In this document: positions 32,535 through 43,135 of the stretch, piece after piece | Numbering within the stretch: position 1 is the stretch's first letter | How the letters are laid out: the number at the start of each line of letters is the position of its first letter | NCBI GenBank assembly: GCA_020744425.1 | Contig: JAGMUV010000012.1 | Coordinates: 1,612,001 to 1,676,000, forward strand | Direction: 5' to 3' | Source of the DNA: Dactylonectria macrodidyma | Lineage: Eukaryota; Ascomycota; Sordariomycetes; Hypocreales; Nectriaceae | DNA: 64,000 nt | Notes under the pieces: model-generated | The model's database searches: none | What the model saw: the letters and a program-made list of their open reading frames with translations, nothing else | Told to the model about the DNA's origin: nothing | Position numbers and translations under genes: made by a program

Positions 32535-32918
32535 ATGCCAGCCAAGATCGACCGCGAGAAGAAGCTTAAAGATATCAAGTATCTAATCATTGATGAGAAG
32601 AGCATGCTAGGACTGCGTCAGCTATCTTGGATCGATGACCGTCTCCGAGAGGCGTTCCCGAATAAGAACGAAGAGTTCTTTAGCGGCCTGAACATCCTGT
32701 TGGTTGGTGACGTCTTTCAGCTTCCCCCTGTGCTGCGGAAGCCGCTTTATTACGATAAAGAGGTTCAGGGAGTAGAGATCAAGGGCAGAAACGCATATAG
32801 GCGATTCGATAAATCGGTCTTCTTGAAAGTTGTCCAGCGGCAGCGTGGCGACGATCAGGAGGCATTCCGCCTAGCTCTCGGGGAATTGCGGCTACTTCAA
32901 CTATCTGTAGAGTCCTAG
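32535..32918 (+). pseudogene. PIF1-type helicase fragment, copy 2
   Basis: An open stretch of 127 residues begins in non-helicase DNA and carries KDIKYLIIDEKSMLGLRQLSW (Walker B region) and GLNILLVGDVFQLPPVLRKPL (motif III). The Walker A half and the C-terminal helicase motifs are absent, so it cannot act as a helicase. A further related stretch in another frame (about 32940-33110, FVNALRVYATKDRVNEYNYYHLD) continues the helicase similarity. It is a deletion remnant within Helitron-like copy 2. Confidence 0.75.
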
Positions 32919-33271
32919 AAGCTCCTTTCCAGCCGCGTACAGGCAAAACTAGACGACCAAGAGGTCGCAAGGTTTGTCAACGCCTTACGAGTATACGCCA
33001 CTAAAGATAGGGTGAACGAATATAACTACTATCACCTCGACCGCCTCAGCCGGCCAGTCATCCAGGTCATGGCTAAGAACGTCGGCCCCGGCGCAGATGG
33101 CATGAAGATGAAGATGAGGGATCAGGAGCTTAGGAAACGACAGGTTCTCATACAGAATCCGTACATGTCACATAATACCAAGAATGGCCATGGCAATGGA
33201 TCAGTAGGTAGATAATGCAGTAGTAGTACTAGCTTCCCGGCCCGCGGACAAACAGCCTTCGGCTGAGGCTA

Positions 33272-33308
33272 CCCCATGCACCCCATCGCCGCTCCAATGT
33301 GCATGGGG
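33272..33308 (+). repeat. Terminal hairpin of Helitron-like copy 2
   Basis: The same 10-bp perfect stem as in copy 1, 14 bases before the piggyBac stop codon on the other strand. Confidence 0.8.
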
Positions 33309-33906
33309 TGACGTAGTATTTTAGATGTACCAACAGTAGTCATTGTTACATAACGCGACTTGGCACACGCTACACCAATATCTCGTCCCTACCCGGATCT
33401 TGTTAGCATCACCCGGCCCCAACGGCTTCCTCCTTTTCTGACCTTTTGACCTCACTTGACCTTGCCGAAAGCCCTGACAGCATACGCAATCCACAGGGTT
33501 CTTCCGACGGACAAGATTATGCTCAATTGGCCGTGTTTCGGTGCCCTCATCGTCCAATTCCTCCCCTGCGCGATATCTCTTCCTTGACTGACTTTCATGA
33601 CCGTATGTGTTGAATAATGCGTTATAAATGCACTCTCGCCATTCCCTATGATTCGTATATCGCTTCCAACGTGGCTGCCCATAACGCTGAAGAAGATAAC
33701 TATTAACAAGGGCCACATCTAGGAGGAAGGTCCAGCAAAGTGCCTGCCAAGCACCGCGGCGTAGGGGATGCCTATACTCATAATATGACCTCAACTGATC
33801 ACCACGGTCAACATGATTCATTTCTTCGTTATAAGCAGCAGCGACCGTCGGAATTTGAACTATCTTGACAGCTTCGTCACCAAAGAATTGGCGTATTGGC
33901 TTGGCC

Positions 33907-34060
33907 GCAGGCTGGCGATCCATTCCACGTCCACCGTCCACGCATCCACGGCGTGGAAATGGATGGTCCGTGCATCCATTTCCATCCATTCCATGGAGCT
34001 GGCCGTTACATAATCCATCCATCCACGCCAGGGTTCCGTGGAATGGATGCGTGGAAATGG
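33907..34060 (+). repeat. Left subterminal motif array of the hAT element
   Basis: Repeated TCCATTCCA, GTCCACGCATCC and ATTTCCATCCATTCC motifs on both strands lie within 150 bp of the terminus. The same motifs crowd 36720-36872. Such arrays usually serve as transposase-binding sites in hAT elements. Confidence 0.75.
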
Positions 34061-34230
34061 AAGCAGGGGTATGGACTGGTAAGGGGGTCCTAGCCTGGTC
34101 CCCAAAATACCCTGTAGTTCAGGGTAGACCAACTTGGTTATGGTCGGTAGAGATCTCAAGTACCTATATACCAGGCATTTTCACATACAAATTAAGGTAT
34201 CTTTAAACAGAACATAACAGTCATGGGGTC

Positions 34231-36720
34231 GTGGATATTTCGCGTCAAGGTGCCGCGTTCGAACGTCTCCATGCAAATGCATTCTTGCAGCTGCATTTTG
34301 TACCGCGTGAAATGGCCGAGAGCCCAATTATCAGCTCGATGGTGCTCGAGCCGCCGGACCAAGAGGGTAAGAACTCGTGGGACCTCTTCCCTTGGAAAGA
34401 CTTCCCTGGCTACACGCAATCCCAACGCTGTGCGTCTACATCGTCGTGGATATGGCAATTCGGCTACGATATCGAGAAGAGCGATGACGATACAAAGCGG
34501 CGATGGGTTTGCAAGGTCTGCGTTGACAGTCGCAGGCCAAACCCTCATTCGACGGCCTCGAGCGGTACGCAGAACGCGGAGATCCATCTCTGGAATGACC
34601 ACAAGGTCTGGGACCCTTCCGGAAGACGGAAGCCGCCCAGCAAAGCAAAGGAGAAGACACCATCGAGGAATATCGCCGAGATGATGAAGCTGAATACCCG
34701 TGACGCGCGAGAGCAGCAGATTGCAAACCAGATCATTGGCAGTTTTGATCGGCTAGTCTTCCAGCGTTTGGTAGTCTCGTGGATCATCAACAGCAACTCT
34801 TCTTTCCGACAAAGTGAAGATCCATACCTCCGCGCCGCTTTCGAATATCTCAATCCACTCGTGAAGACAACCGAAGCGCATATTACCCACAATACCGTCC
34901 GCAGGCGTATTCTTCAGGTGTACGAGGAAAACAAGGCTGAGATCAAGCGAGTATTGGCGACAGCTCCGGGGTTACTTCATATTGCGTTCGATGGTTGGAG
35001 GTCCAATAATCGCCACGCTTTGTATGGAATCTGTTGCTACTTTCTCAACACCCTTGGCCAGCCAAGAAAACTTGTGCTTGGCCTTCCTGAGCTTGTCGAC
35101 CGCCATTCTGGGGACAATATCGCCGCCCACGTTGTCGAGGTCCTTCGAAGCTACGGCATTACCCACAAGGTGGGATATTTCACACTCGATAACGCCAGCA
35201 ATAACGACACGGCGATGGAAGAAATTGGGAAGGCGCTCGGTTTCGAGGGTAAAACTCGGCGATTGCGCTGCTTTGGCCATATCCTCAATCTCGCCGTTAA
35301 GGCACTTCTTTTTGGCCATAATTCCGAGGCTTTCGAGGACGATATCCAAGGGAATGAGACCCTTGATGCGAAGGCCCACGAGCTATGGAGAAGAAAAGGA
35401 CCAGTTGGGAAACTTCATAACCTCATCTTCTGGATCCACCGCTCAGACTCGCTTACCAATCTCCTCCGGTCTCTTCAACTCACCGCGTACAGCAAGTCTG
35501 ACGATCCGGTGGTTCGAGCGAAGAAACCTCTAGATGTTATCGTTGATGTGGTTACCCGCTGGCTTTCCACTCTTTATATGATTCGGCGTGCCCTTCTCCT
35601 TAAGGACTTCCTCGAGGACCTTTGGTATGAGCAGAAGAGCGAGTGGGAGGGGTTGGTATTGAGGGGAAAGAAGTCAGGCAGCGAGGTGCCGCTCTGCCTC
35701 AGGGACGAGAACAAACTCGAAGAGAAGGACTGGGCTATTATTTCCTTATTTAACGAGGTCCTTCAACACTTCGAGCACGTCCTGATTACTCTCGAAGGCG
35801 ACGGTCAGCAGCGCAAGCGGAAGGAAGGATACATTGAGGCATATGGGTGTCCATGGGATATCCTGCTTGGCTACGAATACCTCCTTAGCAAAATGGAGGT
35901 ATTTAAGGCTGCTGCCCATCGATATCCCGATCCCGAGCACTTCAAGGTTAACATTAACCTCTGTTGGAAAAAGCTTGACAAGTACTACTCGCGGCTTGAC
36001 GAGACGCCGGCTTATTATGCCGCCATTGCACTTCACCCAGCGTATCGTTGGGGATATTTCGAGGACGTGTGGGCGGACCGCCCAGACTGGATCCAAACTG
36101 CAAAGTCCCTTGTAGAAGAACTATACCGGTCTCACTACGAGCCGCGAATTATCTCTCGACATCGAGAACGCGGCGAGCCGGTCACGAAGAAGCGGCGCAT
36201 ATATCGGAATCCCTTTGACGAGTATCGTGAAGAATCTCGTCAGGCCCCGACTCTATTACAGCCACCTTCATCGATGACCACCTTGTTGCAAGCCGAGGAC
36301 GTGGCTAGCAGTTCTGCGCATGCTGTTGGCGACGAATACAGCGATTGGTTCCGTGATGTCCACAAGTCCGACCAGAATATCCTAGATCCTATTAGCTATT
36401 GGTATGAGAGACGGGAGGAGTATCCACGTCTGTCACAAATGGCTCTCGATGTGCTCTCTGTCCTTCCTATGTCTGCTGATGTTGAGAGGCTCTTCTCAAC
36501 ATGCGGTCGAATGGTTCGAGACGATCGGGCCAGGCTGGACGCTAGTACGATCGGGATGACACAGACGGTGAGATCATGGCTTTGCGGAGGCTATATTAAG
36601 AGCACGGAGAAGCTCCTTGAAGAGGTCAAGGTGCCGGGGACTGATCTGTTGGCTGAAATGAGCTTTGCGGAAGCCCGGGAGGCAACGGGTGGGAGGATCA
36701 CGTGTACTGTCCCTTTATAG
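34231..36720 (+). CDS. hAT transposase
   Basis: An uninterrupted 829-residue frame. A BED-like zinc finger is visible near residues 85-130 (RRWVCKVCVDSRR...EIHLWNDHKVW). The RNase H-fold region shows FDGWRSNNRHALYGICCYF, GYFTLDNASNND and LRCFGHILNLAVKALLFG, all typical of hAT catalytic domains. The C-terminal dimerisation domain reads DVLSVLPMSADVERLFSTCGRM followed by RDDRARL. It would excise and insert the surrounding element. The first ATG is used; later in-frame ATGs such as residue 28 are alternatives. With intact ends and target duplication, the element may be active. Confidence 0.93.
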   Translation: MDISRQGAAFERLHANAFLQLHFVPREMAESPIISSMVLEPPDQEGKNSWDLFPWKDFPGYTQSQRCASTSSWIWQFGYDIEKSDDDTKRRWVCKVCVDSRRPNPHSTASSGTQNAEIHLWNDHKVWDPSGRRKPPSKAKEKTPSRNIAEMMKLNTRDAREQQIANQIIGSFDRLVFQRLVVSWIINSNSSFRQSEDPYLRAAFEYLNPLVKTTEAHITHNTVRRRILQVYEENKAEIKRVLATAPGLLHIAFDGWRSNNRHALYGICCYFLNTLGQPRKLVLGLPELVDRHSGDNIAAHVVEVLRSYGITHKVGYFTLDNASNNDTAMEEIGKALGFEGKTRRLRCFGHILNLAVKALLFGHNSEAFEDDIQGNETLDAKAHELWRRKGPVGKLHNLIFWIHRSDSLTNLLRSLQLTAYSKSDDPVVRAKKPLDVIVDVVTRWLSTLYMIRRALLLKDFLEDLWYEQKSEWEGLVLRGKKSGSEVPLCLRDENKLEEKDWAIISLFNEVLQHFEHVLITLEGDGQQRKRKEGYIEAYGCPWDILLGYEYLLSKMEVFKAAAHRYPDPEHFKVNINLCWKKLDKYYSRLDETPAYYAAIALHPAYRWGYFEDVWADRPDWIQTAKSLVEELYRSHYEPRIISRHRERGEPVTKKRRIYRNPFDEYREESRQAPTLLQPPSSMTTLLQAEDVASSSAHAVGDEYSDWFRDVHKSDQNILDPISYWYERREEYPRLSQMALDVLSVLPMSADVERLFSTCGRMVRDDRARLDASTIGMTQTVRSWLCGGYIKSTEKLLEEVKVPGTDLLAEMSFAEAREATGGRITCTVPL

Positions 36721-38308
36721 CGTCCACGCATTTCCATTTCCACGTCCATCCATTCCACGGACCCACTCTTAGCGTCCATTTCCATCCATTCCATTCAAGG
36801 TGGGCCTAAATGGACGTCCATCCATTCTACAAGAGGCTGCGTGGATGGAAATGGAATGGACCGCCAGCCTGGGCTTGGCCTCGGGCTTGCGTGACGACGG
36901 CTTCCTCCTTTGGCGTTCAACTCGCTCATCGTCGGCGCCAGTGAACACGGTTGTCATAAATAACACAGGCTTGTTGTCTTTCCAAGCGATATGGTTGACC
37001 TAAGGATATAGAATGACGACAGATTAGTAGGGATATTCAAAGTAAAAGTGTCACAAATTGGTACCTTATTGTCAGGGGTCGGTATCGCCTTGACCTTATT
37101 AAATTCGTAGCTTCTCTTGACCTTGCCGTCATTGCCCTTATCCTCTGCCAATTCCTTGTAGATGCCGCTGTTCTTGCGGGCCGTGCCTGTGGCTCCGTGG
37201 CCGTGATTCCGAAGACTGCGGAGGAGACCTGATGACGAGAAGAGGTTATCGATGAAGACATGATATGTCGCTTTTGGCAGTAGATTTGCTAGGGCAATGA
37301 CGACGGCTTGGGTCGGGTTCAAGGCAATGGGCTTCTCTTCCCTGGCTAGCTCTTTCCCTGCGGCCTTGGAAGCGCCCCGGCCCTGAGAACGTGTGGATGA
37401 CTTCTTCTGTGGAAGCTCGATGCCAACGGGGCCATAAGTCGCATCTCTGATGTGCCAAAGCCACCGAAGAAAGAAGCCCTGTTGGGCGATAACCCAGATC
37501 TTGAATCCCACTAGTTCTGGCTTGCCCTTGACCGTTGTTTTGGCGTCACATTTCCCCGTATAACCAACCATGCACTCATCCACGGCAAGGTGAGACCCAG
37601 CAGTTAAAAGCTCGGCTGAGACTGCTTGTATGTGGTTAGACCACTCTTCAATGCATTGGAACACCTCTGGTAGGTGTTCGTCATCGGTCTCATCGATCTT
37701 GGTGTGGTCAAAAGGGCGGAGATGACGGTGGATGAGCTGAAACTTCCAGTAGGGCATGAATTTGATAAATGAGTGTTCTGCGCCTTGTGAACCGGGCTGA
37801 GGGGAACTCCAATAGGTCTTCAACGTCTTTTCTATGTGTATTCCCATATAAATCAGTATTGCAATAAACAGGTAGATCTCTGAGGCATAGGTTCCTTCCC
37901 AAGTTCGCAGACGTGATGTTCGACCCATCGGCTTTTTCCAGCTATCCACCCACTCGTTGGCTTTGAGCCACGAGATCCAGATCTTAGTGTAATGTACCCA
38001 TTTCTCAACAAGGGAAATAGGTAGGAAAAGTTGGAATAGCTCGAGAGGCGTTGGAGGCAGCGTATCGATGTGAAATTCGCGCCTTGGAACGTTGAAAGGT
38101 TCAAATTGCGTGCCTCGGTCTTGGGCAGCCGGGAAAACAACTATGCAGGTGGGGTCATTTGGCCACAGCCGATGACTGTGCTTTGCCTTAATAAAGCTCT
38201 TGTCATCATAGGCATTGAGAGCCTGCGCACCCTCGGGAATCAATTGAGTACTCATTGATGAGATTGAAATGCTTCAGAGGTCTTCCAGTGGTGTTTTGGG
38301 GGGGTTAA

Positions 38309-38916
38309 AATGACGGATCAAACTTCCGGTACCCCGCTCGTACTCTCGTCATCGCAGGGGTCATGTGGGGCTAAGTACGGAGGTGTTGTCTTGTGAGCAC
38401 TCGTGGGATGGGGAATTTTTTTTTTTGCTGACTGGTAGAGGGGTCTCAGCCGCAGGTGGGTACTGCATGGTAGTCCTCTTAATGGTCTGGGACTATTAAG
38501 AGCGCTGGGAACCTCCATACGCTGAGCCTTTAATCTACTGCATCTCTCTCATTCTCCATATCCGTCTCTATTCACAGCCGTCAGGTGAATGCACCATGAA
38601 ACGGCTTCACCTCGATCCCACATATGTCCATCACTCCAGCTTCACACACATTTCTCACTTCAACCAAAGCATTTATTCTCATGTTCGGTTGCGCAACTAT
38701 CGTTCGACCATGTAGCTCTTGTTACCTCCAGCGACCTGCAAAACCAATTCCCAACACCACCAAAGACTTCATCCCCGAGGTTCCGAGTCCCTGAACGCCC
38801 CGAGGCAGGGCGAATCCCACCTGGCCGAACACCTTTTTGATGTACGTCCCGTGTGCCTTGCCAAAAACTTACGTACAAGTGAAATTTCGGGTTCACTTCT
38901 CTCGTCAAAGCTTCAC
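38309..38916. other. No gene recognised
   Basis: Flank between the piggyBac TTAA site and the TRIM. Only short overlapping ORFs on both strands are present, without motifs. Confidence 0.3.
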
Positions 38917-39419
38917 TGTCACATTCAGTATATCTACAGTATTTGCACTACGTTCTAGCGGAGTGCGCATTCCCTTTTAGTGTAGCTGGCAATGCGACAG
39001 TTATGAGCCCGGGAGGTCACTGACCTGCAACTTCCACTGAAAATTGTTATCGCAGCTGAAATAGGCAACCCCTACGCCAACCAGATGAGGTCGGCAGTTC
39101 GAACCCCGCATCTTACAACAAGGTCGCACCGGGCGTCACACACACATCAAGCCGGGCATAGTCACACAGAGCAGTACTGTTAGATTGGGTCATGTGTACC
39201 CAATTAGGGCAGGAACGTGCTACATAAGTAGCGCGCTGCGTTTTTGGCCTATTGGTCAAAATCCAACAAGTACAGCCTGCCTCTCGACACCACTATTCAG
39301 ATCACCTCACGCAACAATCGCTAATCTGGGGGGGTATGTCACATTCAGTATATCTACAGTATTTGCACTACGTTCTAGCGGAGTGCGCATTCCCTTTTAG
39401 TGTAGCTGGCAATGCGACA
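38917..39419 (+). mobile_element. 503-bp TRIM (miniature LTR retroelement)
   Basis: Two identical 83-bp direct repeats, 38917-38999 and 39337-39419, both start TGTCACATTCAG and end GCAATGCGACA. The perfect 5-bp duplication TTCAC flanks the pair (38912-38916 and 39420-39424). The 337-bp interior has no coding capacity. A G-run (CTGGGGGGGTA) directly before the right repeat could be the polypurine tract. A primer-binding site is not obvious. This is the expected shape of a terminal-repeat retrotransposon in miniature, which would depend on proteins from another element. Confidence 0.9.
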
Positions 39420-39424
39420 TTCAC

Positions 39425-39777
39425 CATCCGAGAGTCACATCCCCTAAGAATCCGGTGGACAAGTCCCGAAAGGCTCGCCCACTAACCGTAAACCCCAAAC
39501 AGCGATCCCCGTCCGAATGTTCCACTCGTCGTGAATTGTTGTACAGGCCGAAAAGTGAAAATTAGAAAGAAAAAAAGGTTGGCAAGCCCCCAAACGTTCG
39601 AAATCCCGTGGCCCCCTATGTATATGCGGTTCGAGCATGCGGTTCGAGCCCTTGGATGTCGCCTCCATTAGGGAGATGCCATCATCCCCTCATTGCGGAA
39701 AGAAGGGGTCATCCATCAGTCATTTTGCCGTCCAAGGAAACCAATTCATCTCGGTCATCGGCGGATCGCAACTCGTT
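39425..39777. other. Intergenic DNA 3' of the bZIP gene
   Basis: No gene is supported. It probably includes the 3' untranslated region and terminator of the minus-strand bZIP gene. Confidence 0.3.
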
Positions 39778-41343
39778 CTATGAGAAACGCCGTTGGACAC
39801 CCTGGCCAGCAGGGACCGGTTGATTGGGCATGGGTGCACCCATGCCATAGGGGTTCTTTTGGGGGTTGAAGGGTTTGACCGCTTGAGACATGAAGGCGCT
39901 GTGGAGATCTTGCTGTTGCATAACTGGGCAGCCCTTGTGTGCGAGAAGGAGTGTCTTCAAGCTGACCACTTCTTCTCTCAGCTGCGTGATCTGCGAAGTC
40001 AGAGTATCGTTCTCGGTGCTGAACATCTCCACGTTGGTCTGCAGGTTGGCAAGCCACTGCTTTTTTCTGTTACGGCACTTCAGGGCAGCAACACTCTGAC
40101 ATGTCAGTAACCATGGTTCAACAGATATTAGATTTTCGAGTAAAAACATACCGGTTTCGTTCAAGGAAGTTCTTGCGTTTCTCCTCATCCGTCGTCTTGG
40201 TTTTGGTTCCGTTTTCATCATGACTCATGTTGGACTTGTCGTCAGACATATCCATGTCTTCAGCCATAGCGACAGCTCCGCTATTGGCCTTGAACTTCTT
40301 GTTCGGGAGTGCCTTTGCAGGAGCATCATCGGCCTTTCTTCGACCATTTGTGGTGGGCGGGTTCTTCTTGCCCTTGCCTCGTGTATTGGGTCGAGCCTGG
40401 TCACTATCGTCCGAGGCGAAACTACCTTCGCTCACACCGCGAACGAAACCGATCGAGCCACCATTGGCGCTCGACATCTGCGGCGAGGTGTCCATATTCC
40501 GGGGCACAACGGGGGCTGGGTGTGCGTGGCTAGTTGCGCCCGAAGTGACAGCAAACTGGTTCGTCGATTGGGCCCCGTTCCTGCCTTGGGCAAGCATGAA
40601 AAGGCCGTTAGCGGCGTCGTTGGCGTGAGGATCAAAGGAACCGGACGCGGGCTTCGTCTCTGACTTGACTACCACGGGGCCGTTGGGGATCTCTTGGGGT
40701 TGAGACGTGACAGATTGCTGTTGCTGTGGCGGAGCCTGTTGGGATTGTCCGGACTGCCGCTGAACACCGTTTGTTTGCTCTCTCTTGGCAGCCGCGCTCA
40801 TAGCAGTGCGATGGAAATCGATGGTGCTAGGCGTCGCCCCTCCACTGGCAAGCTGGGCAAAGAGGGCTTGGGAGTTGGGACTGGGTGCAGGGAACATAGA
40901 CCCGCTGCCGCCTGGAGTCAAGCCCGTCCTCAAGGAAGATTCGTTGGGCGTAGGAAAACCGCCGCGCAGATGATGGGTATCACCAAAGTAGTCATTGGCA
41001 GGACCAGAAAGCATGGCTGGGCTCAGAGGGCCAGTCCGCAGCGAAACTTCATCCCAGTTGAATGGTGTTGGGTTAGGGCCGGGCAAGAGAGACGAAGGGG
41101 AGGTCAAGGCGGCGACCGACGGCAGCTTGGTGCCTCCTGGTGTCTCTGGGGCGCCCCCGAAGGACTGCTTGAAGGGATTGGGCTTCAGACTGAGAGATCC
41201 ACCGACCCTGGCCGCGAAATAGTCAGGAGTGTCGGTACCTTGTTGACCGGGTCGAGGAGGAGGTGCACGCGGTTTGGCGGCTTCGGTAGTGGACGCGACC
41301 TCTGGTTTCACGGGCGGCTCGGCTTTTGCGTCGATCGGGGCGT
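39778..41343 (-). CDS. atf1: bZIP transcription factor, Atf1/AtfA type
   Basis: Exons 41343-40152 and 40093-39778 join in frame across a 58-bp intron that splits the basic region, giving about 500 residues of which the extreme N-terminus is missing. After a Pro-rich start the protein has YFAARVGGSLSLKPNPFKQSF and PFNWDEVSLRTGPLSPAML, the stress-response HRA/OSA-type segments of Atf1. Gln-rich and disordered stretches follow, then the bZIP: KRKNFLERNR joined to VAALKCRNRKKQW and a leucine heptad helix through SLKTLLLAHKGC. Atf1 proteins are targets of the Hog1/Sty1 stress MAP kinase and bind CRE-like sites in the nucleus, controlling oxidative and osmotic stress, development and secondary metabolism. 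A CTAACCTCTCGTAG acceptor at 41344 shows that at least one upstream coding exon exists. Its start, perhaps near 41620 or 41877, could not be fixed. Confidence 0.88.
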
Positions 41344-41345
41344 CT

Positions 41346-42351
41346 ACGAGAGGTTAGGTGTGAGTAGGACGGACGGTGACGACGATATTGACGGAGACAG
41401 GCGATGAGGACGGAGGTACAGGGCACGAACGAAGACGGGGACTCGGACGAGACGGCAACGGTAGGTGGATGGGGATGACGGGACGATGATGCGTCATTGC
41501 GGAGAAACCAAGACGGGAAGGATGGAGTGGAGGGGGTTAGGGGGCTCACCTGGTCGGGGGGAGATTTTCGACTCACCTCTAGATAGCTGAGGGGGGCTTC
41601 GGATGTTGAAGTCCCCATGATGACGATGTTGTATTATAGCTGGGGCGCGGGGTTGTGGAAATGGGTTGAGTGGGGGTGGGAGTACGAATCGAGGCAGAAA
41701 CCAGCGGGGATTGCAGCACAGCACAGCAGCGCAGTGCAGTCCTTGGAGCGAAGAGAAAGCAGCGCGCGCTGCAGCGAACCGGCCAAAAAAAGAAGAAAAT
41801 AAGAGATAGACGGCCGAACCAGTGGAGTGCAGCTGGCATGGGAAACAATGATTGCGTCGAGGCGTCGAAGGGCACAAACGGGCGGTCGGTGCTCAATGGT
41901 ATCGTCCGATTTCCCTCAACCCAACTCCAACCGGTTTGTCGCGACGACGATCACTGCGGCGGGTTGCTCAACTGAGCTGACCCGCCCCGCTTTGCGTGTG
42001 TGCTACTGTGCATCTTGCATCAGCCAGCCAGGCTCGGACGAGAAATCAAGTCGTAGTCACAGCACGGTTCCCCAATCTTTTGGCGCCGCTCTCTCATCCC
42101 TCGAGCGGTTTGGCCTGCTGTCACTATTGCGACGGTACAGGTCTCGGAGCCGAAATACAGTGCGTGACAGTGCGTGAAAGCGCCTGCAAGTCCGAGGTTA
42201 CAGTGGAGAATCCTACTTGGCTGTCTGCCCCATTAATGCCGGCACGGGGGACTGGTCGTTGCTCCCCACGGTGGCGTCACTCAGACACCCACCCACACTC
42301 TGATGCTGATGAGTTGTGAGTGATGAAGGAAACAAAGCAGTTGCGTTTTTT
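41346..42351. other. Probable 5' exon, leader and promoter of the bZIP gene
   Basis: An upstream exon must lie here because the acceptor at 41344 needs a phase-1 donor. A GAG/GTGAGT donor near 41576 is strong, but the ATG at 41618 reaches it in the wrong phase. The rest is probable leader and promoter with no other supported gene. Confidence 0.4.

Positions 42352-43135
<784 letters not shown>

Larger units (their letters stand above)
30754..33322 (+). mobile_element. Helitron-like non-autonomous element, copy 2
   Basis: It is a longer sister of copy 1 that contains two later insertions: a hAT MITE (31608-32039) and a solo LTR (32347-32499). The PIF1 fragment is longer and open. The end GTAGTATTTTA overlaps the TAA stop of the piggyBac transposase at 33321-33323, so this element abuts or inserted at the 3' end of that gene. 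The terminal stem is at 33272-33281 and 33299-33308. Confidence 0.7.
33907..36872 (+). mobile_element. Full-length 2.97-kb hAT transposon
   Basis: The ends GCAGGCTGGCGATCCATTCC and the inverted CCAGGCTGGCGGTCCATTCC form the terminal repeats. The perfect 8-bp duplication GCTTGGCC flanks them at 33899-33906 and 36873-36880. Both subterminal zones carry arrays of TCCATTTCC/TCCATTCC motifs. One intact transposase gene fills the middle. The target is the piggyBac transposase gene. Confidence 0.93.
33321..38255 (-). pseudogene. piggyBac-type transposase gene, split by a hAT element
   Basis: Exon 1 (38255-37065) and exon 2 (from 36999) are joined across a 65-bp intron with a CTACTAATC branch site. 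Exon 2 is cut at 36873 by a hAT insertion and resumes at 33906, ending at TAA 33321. With the insertion and one 8-bp duplication discounted, the frame is continuous for about 631 residues. Visible are the DDE_Tnp_1_7 landmarks LAVDECMVGYTGKCD, KPELVGFKIWV, YHVFIDNLFSSSGLL and NHVDRGDQLRSYY, plus a C-terminal cysteine-rich VCCQGF...WCSVCQVALC region. piggyBac transposases move elements at TTAA sites. On the 5' side a C7 run adjoins TTAA at 38305-38308, a plausible terminus. The 3' terminus is lost at the Helitron-like repeat. Confidence 0.88.

Noticed and set aside
39040..39120. tRNA-like A/B-box pattern (GTTCGAACCCC near 39097) inside the TRIM
   Set aside because: No cloverleaf with matching acceptor and anticodon stems can be drawn, and the distance between box-like motifs is too large. 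The flanking identical LTRs explain the segment better.
40220..41407. Plus-strand ORFs of up to 237 codons
   Set aside because: Antisense to the Atf1-type gene. The minus strand has the conserved bZIP and splice sites.
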